This document shows positions 1 to 9,379 of a stretch of 64,000 nt of DNA, piece after piece. Made by a program: the position numbers and the translations under genes. Within the stretch, counting starts at the first letter, position 1, and each line of letters begins with the position of its first letter. The stretch is from Neorhizobium vignae (GTDB lineage: Bacteria; Pseudomonadota; Alphaproteobacteria; Rhizobiales; Rhizobiaceae), in contig NZ_JNNU01000012.1 of the NCBI RefSeq assembly GCF_000732195.1, positions 62,001 through 126,000 on the forward strand, in the 5' to 3' direction. Below the pieces are notes generated by a model that worked only from the letters and a program-made list of their open reading frames with translations, made no database searches and was not told the DNA's origin.

Positions 1-2028
1 CACGACACCCGACACGCCGCTGCCGAAGAACGCGTAGGCGCCGACACCTCCGAGGATCACAACCCCGGCAAGAACCAGCGGCACAGCCCAGCTGCGGACG
101 GAACGGCGGGCGTTCTCGACAGTCGCGACATAGTCTGCGTCGGAATAATGCAGTTCCTCGTGCTCAGCGGCCGGCAGCGGCGTCGTCAGGCTGCGTCGGA
201 AATCCTCTTCCAGAGCCCGCTCGAAATCGTCGAGATCCGTATAATTCGGCGAACGGGCGGCTTCGGCGGCGGCCTGTCGGCCTCTCGGCGCGATATCGAT
301 ATCCGGCTTGCGTGCCGGCGACGGCTTGCCGGGCGCAGCCAGAAGCGTCGCAAGCTCGGCATCGATGTCGAGCTCGTAATCCGGACGATAGGCCGGCGGC
401 TGTTCCGGCTCTTCTGCCGGTAGCGACGGTACGTCGAGTTCGGCGATCACCTCCACCTGGTCTTCCGAATCGGCAATCTGGGCCGGATCAAACGGCAGGT
501 CGGCAATCGATTCCGGCTCTTCTACGATCTGCGTCGCCACGACTGGTGCCGCCGCAGCGGTGACGGGCGCAACGCGCGCCACCGGCGCCACGGAAGGAGC
601 GGCAGCAGGTGCAGGTTCGGCTTTCACAGGGGCTGCCGCCGGAGACGGTGCCTGAACCGGATGTGCCTGCGCCTCTTCGACGACGATCTCGGCAAGATCG
701 AGTTCGAGACCATCGAGCGCCAACTCGAATTCCTCGTCGGAGAACGGATCTGTCTCGTCCACAGACGAGACCTCGGCGACCGGCGATTTGGCAACCGGCG
801 CATCGACAACAGAGGGTGCGGCCGGCGCGACAAATGCGGCGGCCTGCGTCACGGCCGGCTCGGGCTTCGCCACAGGCGTCGCGAGCGGCTGCCCGTTCGA
901 TATCGGCAGCGTATAGCGCTGGACGTCGTAGATTAGTTCGTCAAGCGCCGAGAACCGATCCTTTTGCGGCGCAGCGGCCGGTACGGCAGCGATCGGCGCA
1001 GCGGTGACCGGCTCAGGCTGCGGCTCCGTTGCTAAGACCTGCGGCCCGGCTGCCTGTGCCGGCTCGATATTCGGGCTCGGGATATCGTTCAGGACCGGCG
1101 GCTCGAAGGCATATTCGTTCGATGCAGGCGCGGTCACTTGAGAAGCGGTTACCGCCGCCTGTGCGGAGGCCGCAGAGACGTCTCGTGCCACGCTGAAATT
1201 GCTGAGCGGCATCCGGAAGCCGGGAATGTAGGCACCCTTGCCCCTCTCCGTCTTCGGCTCAAATTTCGCTTCGGGTTCCAATTTCGCTTCAGGCTCGAAC
1301 GCGACCTCGGGCTCGGTGGCCGCCTCAGGTTCGAATGTCGCCTGAGGTTCGAACCGGACTTCCGGCTCGAATCGCGCTTCGGGCTCAAACGTACCTTCCG
1401 GCTCGAATGCCGCAACGGGCTCGGCCGCGATCGAGTTTTCCAGCTCCGCGGCGAGATCGAACTCCTCCGCCGGGTCCTCTACCGACGCGGCAGACGACAT
1501 CGAGCCTGCAGCGGGGAAATCGGGCAGATCGAAAATGGGCTCCATGCGTGCGGCTTCGAAAGCCGGCTCGAATACCGGTTCCTCAGCAACGCTCCCGTCA
1601 ACGGCATCAACCGCCCGCGGCGGTTCCTCGTCGCCGAAAAGGTCGGCGCGCTCGCTGACGACACTATCGGCCGACGGCAATACCTGCGGCACATCTACCG
1701 CGGCGGCTTCGGCCGGAACGAACTCCAGCTCCTCCGGTTCTACCGGCGGCGCGTCGAACGGCTGAGGGACATCGTCGAGAGCGATATCGTGAATGGGGTC
1801 GAGATGCGGGGCGTCATACCGTTCGAACTCCTGAAGAAGCTCGTCTTCGAGATTGAACGCCGGCTCCTGCCGCGCAGTCGATGAAGTATCGGCGGAAGAT
1901 GATCCAGGCCTGGCAGCGACGGGGAGATCGTCGTAGCCTACGATGCGGGCGAGCTCAGCCAGCGGATCATCATCTGCAAAGAAGTCCGGTAAATCATTCC
2001 GGCTACGCGCAAGGTTGTTATCGGCCAT
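1..2028 (-). CDS. SPOR-domain-type cell-division/peptidoglycan-binding protein, C-terminus missing
   Basis: The gene begins at the ATG at 2028 (MADNNLARSRNDLPDFFADD) and runs off the left edge, so only about 676 residues are visible. The product has a very long acidic, Pro/Ala/Glu-rich cytoplasmic part and then one transmembrane helix close to the edge (SWAVPLVLAGVVILGG). This fits the rhizobial protein that lies downstream of argS and ends in a periplasmic SPOR domain; that domain would be outside the window, so the family call comes from architecture and synteny. A hexapeptide repeat sits around 1246-1407. It is 66 bp downstream of argS on the same strand and probably co-transcribed. Confidence 0.75.
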   Translation of the reverse strand, partial: MADNNLARSRNDLPDFFADDDPLAELARIVGYDDLPVAARPGSSSADTSSTARQEPAFNLEDELLQEFERYDAPHLDPIHDIALDDVPQPFDAPPVEPEELEFVPAEAAAVDVPQVLPSADSVVSERADLFGDEEPPRAVDAVDGSVAEEPVFEPAFEAARMEPIFDLPDFPAAGSMSSAASVEDPAEEFDLAAELENSIAAEPVAAFEPEGTFEPEARFEPEVRFEPQATFEPEAATEPEVAFEPEAKLEPEAKFEPKTERGKGAYIPGFRMPLSNFSVARDVSAASAQAAVTASQVTAPASNEYAFEPPVLNDIPSPNIEPAQAAGPQVLATEPQPEPVTAAPIAAVPAAAPQKDRFSALDELIYDVQRYTLPISNGQPLATPVAKPEPAVTQAAAFVAPAAPSVVDAPVAKSPVAEVSSVDETDPFSDEEFELALDGLELDLAEIVVEEAQAHPVQAPSPAAAPVKAEPAPAAAPSVAPVARVAPVTAAAAPVVATQIVEEPESIADLPFDPAQIADSEDQVEVIAELDVPSLPAEEPEQPPAYRPDYELDIDAELATLLAAPGKPSPARKPDIDIAPRGRQAAAEAARSPNYTDLDDFERALEEDFRRSLTTPLPAAEHEELHYSDADYVATVENARRSVRSWAVPLVLAGVVILGGVGAYAFFGSGVSGVV
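1246..1407 (-). repeat. Nine tandem 18-bp units coding an FEPEA(R/K/V)-type hexapeptide repeat
   Basis: Read on the minus strand, nine consecutive 18-bp units encode degenerate hexapeptides: FEPEGT, FEPEAR, FEPEVR, FEPQAT, FEPEAA, TEPEVA, FEPEAK, LEPEAK, FEPKTE. They lie in the disordered acidic region of the SPOR-type protein. The units have diverged at the DNA level, so this is an old in-frame expansion. Confidence 0.85.
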
Positions 2029-2094
2029 TACCTCGTCCACTCACCTACATTACAACGCATATGCCAGTGCAATGTGGGGAAATGGTGGCGATAT

Positions 2095-3852
2095 CTACCG
2101 CATTTCTTCCGGTGCCGCAGTGCCCGTGATCCCAAGTCCTGACTTCAAAACAGAGGCGACAGCATGCACCAGCCCAAGCCTGGCAATACTCAATTCTCGG
2201 TTTTTATCGTTAACAAAGCGTAATTCCGGTTGTTCTTTACCCTTATTCCAATGCGCATGGAAGAAACTTGCCAGATCATAGAGGTAAAAAGCAAGCCGAT
2301 GAGGCTCCTGCGCCTGGGCCGCAGCCTCAATGATCCTGGGGTATTCCGCAAGTTTGGCGACCAGTTGCATCTCGTTCGGATCGCTGATCAGACTGCTCGA
2401 ACCTTTTAGGTCGAGCGAATCGAAATCGAGACCGGGAAACGCTTCCTTTGCCTGCCGGAACACCGACGAGCAGCGCGCGTGGGCGTACTGCACGTAGAAG
2501 ACAGGATTGTCCTTCGACTGTTCGGTCACCTTGGCGAAGTCGAAATCGAGCGGTTCCGAGCTCTTCCTGTAGAGCATCATGAAACGCACCGCGTCGCGGC
2601 CCACCTCGTCGACCACTTCGCGAAGCGTCACGAAGTTGCCGGAACGCTTCGACATCTTCACCGGCTCGCCGTTACGGTACAGCTTGACGAGCTGGCAAAG
2701 GAGCACGGTGAGCTTCGCCTTGCCGCCGGAGACGGCGCGCGCGACGGCTTCCAGGCGCTTGACGTAGCCGCCGTGGTCGGCGCCGAGCACATAGATCATC
2801 TCGTCGTAACCACGATCGAACTTGTCCTTGAAATAGGCAACGTCCGCCGCAAAGTAAGTATAGCTGCCGTCCGACTTGATCAGCGGCCGATCCATATCGT
2901 CCCCAACCTCGGTGGAGCGGAACAGCGTCTGCTCGCGGTCCTCCCAGTCTTCCGGCAACTGGCCCTTCGGCGGCGGCAGCGTGCCCTTGTAGACGTGCCC
3001 CTTGAAGGTGAGGTCGTTGATCGCCTGGCGGATGCGCTGTGCGCCATTAGCGTGCAATGCCCGCTCCGAGTAGAAGACGTCGTGATGGACGTTGAGCGCC
3101 TCGAGATCGTCGCGGATCAGCGCCATCATCGCGTCGATCGCGGTGTCCTTGACGATCGGCATCCAGGCGTCTTCCGGCATGTTGTGCAGCCGCGGACCGT
3201 ATTCCTCCGCCAGGGCCTGCCCGACCGGCACGAGGTAGTCGCCCGGATAGAGGCCCGAAGGAATCTCGCCGATCGTCTCCCCGAGTGCCTCGCGGTAACG
3301 CAGGAAGACCGAGCGGGCCAGAACATCGATCTGGCTGCCGGCATCGTTGATGTAATATTCCTTTGTCACGTCGTAGCCGGCAAACTCCATCAGGTTCGCC
3401 AGCGCATCGCCCACGACAGCACCACGGCAATGGCCGACATGCATCGGGCCGGTCGGGTTGGCCGAGACGTATTCGACATTCGCTTTCTTCTCCGCACCGA
3501 CCTTGGAGCGGCCGTAGTCCGTGCCTTCGGCAATGATCGATGCGAGCAGACGCTGCCAGTAAGGCGCACCAAGCCTGATGTTGATAAACCCGGGACCGGC
3601 CACCGAAACCTCGCTGACATCGGTATCCGAACGCAGCGCTTCAGCGATGATATCGGCAAGCGCACGCGGATTGGTGCCAAGCGGTTTTGCCAGAACCATG
3701 GCGGCATTGGTCGCCACATCGCCGTGGCTCTGGTCCCGCGGCGGTTCGACTGCGATACGGCCAAAATCAATCTCGCTTCGCTTTTCCTTGATGACATCAA
3801 GGGTTTCCAAAGCGTTCTTAATTCTTGTTTCGAAGTCGGCAAAAAGATTCAT
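2095..3852 (-). CDS. argS: Arginyl-tRNA synthetase
   Basis: Charges tRNA-Arg with arginine in the cytoplasm. The product is 585 residues, usual for bacterial ArgS, from the ATG at 3852 ([19 protein letters not shown]); an in-frame TTG two codons upstream is the less likely start. Class I features are visible: the [20 protein letters not shown] segment contains the HIGH-equivalent HVGH, and [13 protein letters not shown] is the KMSK-type loop. The C-terminal anticodon-binding helices follow ([16 protein letters not shown]). It lies between dgt (62 bp upstream) and the SPOR gene, a conserved rhizobial order, and all three are on the minus strand. Confidence 0.97.
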   Translation of the reverse strand: MNLFADFETRIKNALETLDVIKEKRSEIDFGRIAVEPPRDQSHGDVATNAAMVLAKPLGTNPRALADIIAEALRSDTDVSEVSVAGPGFINIRLGAPYWQRLLASIIAEGTDYGRSKVGAEKKANVEYVSANPTGPMHVGHCRGAVVGDALANLMEFAGYDVTKEYYINDAGSQIDVLARSVFLRYREALGETIGEIPSGLYPGDYLVPVGQALAEEYGPRLHNMPEDAWMPIVKDTAIDAMMALIRDDLEALNVHHDVFYSERALHANGAQRIRQAINDLTFKGHVYKGTLPPPKGQLPEDWEDREQTLFRSTEVGDDMDRPLIKSDGSYTYFAADVAYFKDKFDRGYDEMIYVLGADHGGYVKRLEAVARAVSGGKAKLTVLLCQLVKLYRNGEPVKMSKRSGNFVTLREVVDEVGRDAVRFMMLYRKSSEPLDFDFAKVTEQSKDNPVFYVQYAHARCSSVFRQAKEAFPGLDFDSLDLKGSSSLISDPNEMQLVAKLAEYPRIIEAAAQAQEPHRLAFYLYDLASFFHAHWNKGKEQPELRFVNDKNRELSIARLGLVHAVASVLKSGLGITGTAAPEEMR

Positions 3853-3914
3853 GTTCAATCATCCCCAAGACATGCCCGAGGACCCTTGCTGGCCAGTGTC
3901 ATTGGTGGCGGTGC

Positions 3915-5132
3915 CTAGCGCAAATCCGGAGTCTGGTCAAACAGCTCGCCATGCGCCTTGATTGCGAACGTGTCTGTCATCCCGGCGAGATAATCGCCTA
4001 CGTGACGCGCCCTCGCCGTCTCGCCGAGCCCGGCGATATGATTGACCCAATAGTGGCTGCGCATCAGCGACGGGTCGTTCATATAGGCGCCGAACAGGTC
4101 CGAGACGATCTGCGAGGCGCCGGCGCGGATGCGCATGATGTCGGGATGCCGGTAGATGCGCGAGAACAGGAGCTTCTTGATGCAGCGGTCTGTCTCGGCC
4201 ATCTCCTGCGAGAACGTGGCGATGACATGCCCCGCGGCACGGACGTCTTCAGCGCTCTGCGGGTCCAACTTACCGAGATTGTGCTGCGCCACGTCGATCA
4301 CGTCCTCGACCATGTGGGTGATCTGCCGGCGCATGATCTCATGGGCGAAACGGCTCGGCTCGAGATGCGGATAACGTGCCCTCACCTCCGCCATCAGCCT
4401 GGCGAGGAACGGGACCTCATCCAGCATCTCGAAGGTGAGCAGGCCGGAACGCAGCCCGTCGTCGATATCGTGGGTATTATAGGCGATGTCGTCGGCGATT
4501 GCGGCGACCTGGGCTTCAAGGCTGGCATAGCTCGCGAGCTCCAGATCATGCAGCTCGCAATAGTCGCGGATCGGCTGCGGCACGGGGCCACGGGTTCCCT
4601 CGCCGGTGGCGCTCAGGAGCGGACCATTGTGCTTGACCAGGCCTTCGAGGCTTTCCCAGGTGAGATTGAGACCGTCGAAATCCGCATATCGGCGTTCGAG
4701 CTTGGTGACGATGCGGAGAGACTGGGCGTTGTGGTCGAAACCGCCATAGGGCTTCAGCATCTCGTCCAGTGCATCTTCGCCGGTATGGCCGAACGGCGTG
4801 TGGCCGAAGTCGTGGACCAGCGCCACGCCTTCGGCGAGATCCTCGTCGAGCTTCAGGGCGCGGGCGAGCGCGCGGGCGATCTGCGCCACCTCGATCGTGT
4901 GGGTCAGCCGGGTGCGGTAGTGGTCGCCGTCGGGGCTGATGAACACCTGCGTCTTGTGCTTCAGCCGCCGGAATGCCGTGGTGTGGACGATGCGGTCGCG
5001 GTCGCGCTGGAATTCGGAGCGCGTCAGGCTGCCGTCCTCGGGAAACAGACGCCCGCGCGACGCCCAGGGGTTGGCGGCGTAGACCGCCCGTTCGCCACTG
5101 CCGAAACCCAGCGCCCTGGTATCGATCGTCAT
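3915..5132 (-). CDS. dgt: dGTPase-like dNTP triphosphohydrolase
   Basis: HD-domain enzyme of the Dgt family that removes triphosphate from deoxynucleoside triphosphates and so helps control dNTP pools. The 405-residue product has the HD metal motif in order: [18 protein letters not shown], then [19 protein letters not shown], then [19 protein letters not shown]. The N-terminal [20 protein letters not shown] is typical of the short, type-2 alphaproteobacterial form. It is divergent from erpA and probably leads a dgt-argS-SPOR transcript. Confidence 0.93.
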   Translation of the reverse strand: MTIDTRALGFGSGERAVYAANPWASRGRLFPEDGSLTRSEFQRDRDRIVHTTAFRRLKHKTQVFISPDGDHYRTRLTHTIEVAQIARALARALKLDEDLAEGVALVHDFGHTPFGHTGEDALDEMLKPYGGFDHNAQSLRIVTKLERRYADFDGLNLTWESLEGLVKHNGPLLSATGEGTRGPVPQPIRDYCELHDLELASYASLEAQVAAIADDIAYNTHDIDDGLRSGLLTFEMLDEVPFLARLMAEVRARYPHLEPSRFAHEIMRRQITHMVEDVIDVAQHNLGKLDPQSAEDVRAAGHVIATFSQEMAETDRCIKKLLFSRIYRHPDIMRIRAGASQIVSDLFGAYMNDPSLMRSHYWVNHIAGLGETARARHVGDYLAGMTDTFAIKAHGELFDQTPDLR

Positions 5133-5268
5133 GCCGTCACCTGTTTGTTCATCCGCCGCCTGCCGCCCATTGACGTGCCGTTCACGTCTTCATACCTATA
5201 GTGAAGCTGTGCGCAATGCCGGTGACAGGAATCTCTCCGGGCCTTGAACCCGGCAGGAGGCGGATAAT

Positions 5269-5598
5269 ATGGAAACCAATGTAACTCTTTCAAATGCGGC
5301 GGCCAAGCGTATCGCCGAAATCGTCGGCAACGAAGCCGGCAAGCAAGCGCTGCGCGTCTCGGTCGAAGGCGGCGGCTGTTCGGGCTTCTCCTACAAGTTC
5401 GATCTCGCCGAAGCGCCCGGGGACGACGACGTGGTGATCGCCAACGGCGATGCCAAGGTGCTGATCGACAGCCTCTCGCTCGTCTACATGGCGGGCTCGG
5501 AGATCGACTTCGTCGACAACCTGCTCGGCCAGTCCTTCCAGATCAAGAACCCCAACGCGGTCGCCAGCTGCGGCTGCGGCACCAGCTTCTCGATCTGA
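5269..5598 (+). CDS. erpA: A-type iron-sulfur cluster insertion protein (ErpA/HesB family)
   Basis: Carrier that delivers Fe-S clusters to apo-proteins. The 109-residue product has the three conserved cysteines of the family: C37 in GGGCSGFSYKF, and C101 and C103 in the C-terminal SCGCGTSFSI. A ribosome site (AGGAGG) precedes the ATG. It lies divergently from dgt and 82 bp before xthA. IscA-type and ErpA-type carriers are hard to separate by eye; ErpA is the usual name at this locus in rhizobia. Confidence 0.9.
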   Translation: METNVTLSNAAAKRIAEIVGNEAGKQALRVSVEGGGCSGFSYKFDLAEAPGDDDVVIANGDAKVLIDSLSLVYMAGSEIDFVDNLLGQSFQIKNPNAVASCGCGTSFSI

Positions 5599-5680
5599 TA
5601 ACCCTTCCTTCCACGCAGTTCGCCCTTCCCAACGGTTCCTCTTTCGCTAAAAGAGGAAGCGAACATGGAGGCAAGGGCCG

Positions 5681-6469
5681 ATGAAGATCGCCACCTGGAA
5701 CATCAACGGCGTCAAGGCGCGTATCGACAGCCTTCGCCAGTGGCTGACCGATTCCTCCCCGGACATCGTCTGCCTGCAGGAAATCAAGTCCGTCGACGAA
5801 ACCTTCCCGCGGCTCGAGATCGAGGCGCTCGGCTATCATGTCGAGACCCACGGCCAGAAGGGGTTCAACGGCGTTGCATTGCTGTCGAAGAGCAAGCCGG
5901 ACGAAGTGATGCGCGGCCTGCCGGGCGATGAGGGCGACGAACAGTCCCGTTACATCGAAGGCGTCTTTTCCGTTCCGGGCGCCGCGATCCGCGTTGCCTC
6001 CATCTACCTGCCGAACGGCAATCCGGCCGACGATCCGGTCAAGTACCCTTACAAGCTGGCCTGGATGGAACGGCTGCGCCTGCATGCGCAGAATTGCCTT
6101 CTCCTCGAAGAACCGCTTATTCTTGCCGGCGACTACAACGTCATTCCCGAGCCGCATGACTGCTTCGACCCGGCGGTCTGGGCGACGGACGCGCTTTTCC
6201 TGCCGCAGACACGCGCTGCCTTCCGCAGGCTCGAAAATCTCGGCCTCGTCGATGCGGTGCGGGCCACGACCGACGCTACCAAGCTCTATTCCTTCTGGGA
6301 TTACCAGGCCGGCGCCTGGCAGAAGAACAACGGCATCCGCATCGACCATCTCCTGCTCTCGGCGGAGGCCGCCGACAGGCTGAAATCCACGGCGATCGAG
6401 AAACATGTCCGGGCCTGGGAAAAGCCTTCGGACCATGTGCCCGTCATCGGCATGTTCGATTTCGGCTGA
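5681..6469 (+). CDS. xthA: Exodeoxyribonuclease III (AP endonuclease)
   Basis: Base-excision repair enzyme that cleaves abasic sites and has 3'-5' exonuclease activity. The 262-residue product carries the exonuclease III motifs: N7 in KIATWNINGVK, metal-binding E34 in CLQEIKS, the GDYNVIPEPHD loop, IRIDHLLLS, and the terminal catalytic SDHVPVIG histidine. Length and motif order are complete. It converges on exoR. Confidence 0.95.
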   Translation: MKIATWNINGVKARIDSLRQWLTDSSPDIVCLQEIKSVDETFPRLEIEALGYHVETHGQKGFNGVALLSKSKPDEVMRGLPGDEGDEQSRYIEGVFSVPGAAIRVASIYLPNGNPADDPVKYPYKLAWMERLRLHAQNCLLLEEPLILAGDYNVIPEPHDCFDPAVWATDALFLPQTRAAFRRLENLGLVDAVRATTDATKLYSFWDYQAGAWQKNNGIRIDHLLLSAEAADRLKSTAIEKHVRAWEKPSDHVPVIGMFDFG

Positions 6470-6496
6470 TCGCCCGAAGGATCGGCGAGGCGTCGG

Positions 6497-7291
6497 TTAT
6501 TCGACGCCTCGGGCGAACTCCTGAGACAGGGCGACTGCACCGCGGCGATCCTCTTCGCCGACGACCGAAAATGCCTGCTCCTGCAATTGCTGCATCCAGA
6601 CACATTCCTTGGCGGTGCACTTGTCGAGCGCCGCCGTCATGAAGGCGAGCCCCCGCACCGTCTGGCCTTCCTGGAAGAGGACATTGCCGAAAACCGACAT
6701 GGCGCCCGGATGGCCGCTCTTGCGGGCCTGGTTCAGCCATTTCTTCGCCTGCTGGATATTGGCAGTACCGCCCTCGCCTGCGAGAATCATCCGGGCGAGC
6801 TGGAACTGGGCTTCCGCCACGCCGAATGTGGATGCCGCCTGGAAATAAAGTTGCCGTGCCTGCGAAAGATCAGGTTTCACCGGGCTGCCGGGAATGCCGC
6901 GGCGATAATAGTTGGCCAGCGACAGAAGCGCGTTGACGAAGAAACCCGTATCTTCCGAACCGGGCTCGACGCCCTGTGCCGCGATCTCGTTATAGATCTT
7001 GAAGGCCTCGAAATCGTCCTTCGCGACGCCGTCGCCGTAGGCGTACATATTGGCAAGCGCCCAGCGCGAACCGGTATGGCCCTTCTCGGCGGCATAACGG
7101 TAGGCCTCGACCGCATCTTCCTTCTGACCGTTCTTATAGGCCTTGAAGCCGAACTTGAAGAGATCGAACGGGCCGGACTCCTTCGTCACGCCCGACTTGA
7201 TATCGAAGGCCGCCGCCGATCCCGCCAAAATCGAGGCGAGCGACGCTCCAAGAAGCAATACTCTCATGGATCCAAAACCAGACTTCGGCAT
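6497..7291 (-). CDS. exoR: ExoR, periplasmic Sel1-repeat regulator of exopolysaccharide synthesis
   Basis: The 264-residue product has an N-terminal signal peptide ending near SAAAFDIKSG, then Sel1-like repeats (GFKAYKNGQKEDAVEAYRYA, GSRWALANMYAYGDG, AQFQLARMILAGEGG, GHPGAMSVFGNVLFQEG). The segment SGVTKESGPFDLFKFGFKAY closely resembles S. meliloti ExoR as I recall it. In that organism ExoR binds and restrains the ExoS/ChvI sensor system and is cut in the periplasm under acid or host conditions, controlling succinoglycan and motility. An internal ATG at 7267 is an alternative start. The first ATG keeps a weak purine-rich site upstream. Confidence 0.85.
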   Translation of the reverse strand: MPKSGFGSMRVLLLGASLASILAGSAAAFDIKSGVTKESGPFDLFKFGFKAYKNGQKEDAVEAYRYAAEKGHTGSRWALANMYAYGDGVAKDDFEAFKIYNEIAAQGVEPGSEDTGFFVNALLSLANYYRRGIPGSPVKPDLSQARQLYFQAASTFGVAEAQFQLARMILAGEGGTANIQQAKKWLNQARKSGHPGAMSVFGNVLFQEGQTVRGLAFMTAALDKCTAKECVWMQQLQEQAFSVVGEEDRRGAVALSQEFARGVE

Positions 7292-7771
7292 GATTCAGTT
7301 TCTTTCACTCCGCGCGCGACGACCCGCCGCAGCGCGAGCATCGCTCGCTGCCGGAACAAGATTTGTCCGGGAATATCCCGCGCCTGCTCCTCCCGAGAGA
7401 CGGATGAAACTGTAGCCGCCGTTTTCGGCAAGACTAGGACCCATAACCGCAGCGATTGCGGCAGGACAGGACGACATCAGAATCCGCCTGCCTGAGCGCA
7501 AAAAGCCCAGCTTTTCATAAAGAAACCCGCCCATGATACTCCAATTACGCGCCCCGCCCCCGCGTTCCGCGCCTGTTCTTCCTCTATCGCTGCTCCCCGT
7601 TTGTGGCGGGAAGTGGACAGAAACGCCCCTCTCAAGGCACCTGACAATAGTCTCGAAAAAGTGTTGCTAAATCGTCACAAGAGAAACGACGAGTCTGTTC
7701 CTCTTTGAATTAAAATTCGCCACAAAAAAGCCCGGTCGCAACCGGGCTTTCAAAGCTTCCATCAAGTGAAG
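7292..7771. other. Intergenic region between exoR and the FadL-type porin gene
   Basis: This 480-bp stretch should contain the exoR promoter (exoR reads leftward from 7291) and, at its right end, the terminator of the porin gene. A 79-codon frame on the minus strand (7295-7534) has no ribosome site and no recognisable domain, so I do not call it. No RNA gene is evident. Confidence 0.5.
7728..7749 (-). terminator. Rho-independent terminator of the porin gene
   Basis: A perfect 9-bp stem (AAGCCCGGT/ACCGGGCTT) with a 4-nt loop is followed on the minus strand by a run of six Ts. It lies 22 bp beyond the stop codon of the outer membrane protein gene. Confidence 0.9.
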
Positions 7772-9016
7772 TCAGAACTTGACCTTCAGAGACGTCGAGA
7801 GAGCAGCGACCAGATCGTCCCCAAACCGGTATGTTGCTTCGTCACCAGCGGCAACGCCGTCGATGGTCACGGCACCTGAACTGCCGCTGGTCAGGATGCC
7901 GAGCACGCCGGCCAGACGGATCTCGACGTTCTTGTTCGGCGAGTAGGCGACACCTGCGCCGACGGTCCAGGTATCCGTGAGGGTGCCAAAGCCCTGCGAA
8001 GTCCCGCGATCCCAGGTCAGGCTGACCGCGCCGCTCCACTGTTCGTTGAACTTGTGACCTACGCCGCCGGTAACCGTCCAGCCGTCCCGGTATCCGAGTT
8101 CAAGCGCGGTGACTTCCACGCCGCCGGCATTGTAGAAGGGGATTCGCTGCAAGACGCTCCAATTGGTCCATTTGACCGATCCGAACGCGAGCCAATCGGG
8201 AGCGACACCGGATTGCAGCTTGAGTTCGATAGCCTCCGGCATGGCGGTCGAGCCCTCGACCGGAATGATCGTGCCGGCACCCGGGACCAAACCACCCAGA
8301 GCCGCAGGGATATTGGTGAGGTCGACTTCGCCGGTGACGCTATCCAGTTTCACCTGACTATAGTACATCAGGCTGGCACGGAGCGCGTATTCCGGAATTT
8401 CGTAGGCCACACCTGCCCGCCAGCCCCAGCCGTCACCTTCAAGATCGAGGCGTCCCACACCCGAGCCCGTCATGCCTAGACCGGCGATAACTTCCGGCGC
8501 GACGACCAAGCGTTCCTTGAAACCGTCCATCTGGAGATAGTTGGTACCGCCGATGATACGCAAGTCGCCCGGACCAGCATCGAACTTGTAGGAGCAGGTC
8601 AGCGCGTAGTTGTCGCTGTTGATCTTTGTTTCGATGTTCTGGTTCGCCCCGGCCCAATTGGCGCCCGGGTTGGTATGAGCGCCATAGGGCTGCGAGTAGT
8701 CGACCAGGCAGTCGAACCCCTCGAAGCCGGCCTTGGCCCCGATACGCGGCGACCAGTAGTCTTCCGTCTCCTCCACCGAGCTGGAATACCCCAACGTGTT
8801 GAGCGCGCCATCCCCGGCGATTGTATCGGTGACGTTCTTGAGTTTCCTCTGGGGCATCACGAAGGTAGCCGTGGACTCGATCGCGACCGAAGACGGATCA
8901 AAAAGCAGATCGATATTGTATCCGCCCCGCTCGATGCCGCCTGCGAGCGCAGGCGACTGAAGGGTGCATCCAGCTACGAGAGCAAAGACGCCCCTTGAGA
9001 TTAGTTTGCTTACCAT
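7772..9016 (-). CDS. FadL/OmpP1/TodX-type outer membrane transport protein
   Basis: The 414-residue product is an outer-membrane beta-barrel of the family that passes long-chain fatty acids or other hydrophobic compounds. It starts at the ATG at 9016 (MVSKLISRGVFALVAG), which has GGGAG just upstream; the open frame extends 12 codons further without support. A signal peptide ends near SPALAGGIERGGYNIDLLFD. Aromatic-rich alternating strands follow, with ALRASLMYYSQVKLD and WLAFGSVKWTNWSVLQ typical of the family. The last residues (ALSTSLKVKF) form the usual terminal beta-strand ending in Phe. It is monocistronic with its own terminator. Confidence 0.85.
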   Translation of the reverse strand: MVSKLISRGVFALVAGCTLQSPALAGGIERGGYNIDLLFDPSSVAIESTATFVMPQRKLKNVTDTIAGDGALNTLGYSSSVEETEDYWSPRIGAKAGFEGFDCLVDYSQPYGAHTNPGANWAGANQNIETKINSDNYALTCSYKFDAGPGDLRIIGGTNYLQMDGFKERLVVAPEVIAGLGMTGSGVGRLDLEGDGWGWRAGVAYEIPEYALRASLMYYSQVKLDSVTGEVDLTNIPAALGGLVPGAGTIIPVEGSTAMPEAIELKLQSGVAPDWLAFGSVKWTNWSVLQRIPFYNAGGVEVTALELGYRDGWTVTGGVGHKFNEQWSGAVSLTWDRGTSQGFGTLTDTWTVGAGVAYSPNKNVEIRLAGVLGILTSGSSGAVTIDGVAAGDEATYRFGDDLVAALSTSLKVKF

Positions 9017-9379
9017 AAATTCTCCCACTCCCTGGTAAGTGACCGAAATCACTCTAGATGGTTCGCTCTAATTGACAACTTTCGGCTGTCCGGGGCTTCG
9101 CGGCGCAAACGCTCTATAGATTTACGTAAGCAAACCAGGAACCGGGGCTTCGATGCCGATTTCGGCACAAAATTGCTCCTTCCACCTTAACCGGATCGTT
9201 AAAATTAGAATTTTATTATTTTAAGCCGGCTACCTGTGTCAATGTGGCAACAATGCGGCTTTCTGCAGGTGAGCAGTTGCACACATGCGACCCGAGACCC
9301 ACAGCCGGTTGCGAAAAAGGAAATGCCGCCCGTTTCCGGCGCGGCACCCCTTATTTCCATTGATTCACGATGAAGATGG
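9017..9379. other. Intergenic region upstream of the porin gene
   Basis: A 363-bp non-coding stretch on the upstream side of the porin gene, AT-rich around 9180-9225, which should hold the porin promoter. At the valS side it contains a hairpin likely to end valS transcription. I see no ORF with a ribosome site here. Confidence 0.5.
9324..9346 (-). terminator. Probable terminator downstream of valS
   Basis: On the minus strand a TGCCGC/GCGGCA stem with an 11-nt loop is followed by TTTCCTTTTT. It lies 34 bp beyond the valS stop codon. The stem is short, so confidence is moderate. Confidence 0.55.

Noticed and set aside
5170..5202. TTGACG and TATAGT as the erpA promoter
   Set aside because: The spacer would be 21 bp, too long for a housekeeping promoter.
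6486..6511. CGAGGCGTCG hairpin between xthA and exoR as a terminator
   Set aside because: The stem is perfect but overlaps the exoR stop codon and has no T tract on either strand.
7295..7534. A 79-codon minus-strand frame directly upstream of exoR
   Set aside because: No ribosome site, no hydrophobic or known motif, and it occupies the space where the exoR promoter must lie.
9187..9202. TTAA-N8-TTAA upstream of the porin gene as a CtrA site
   Set aside because: Spacing is 8 rather than 7, and it is a single occurrence in an AT-rich stretch.
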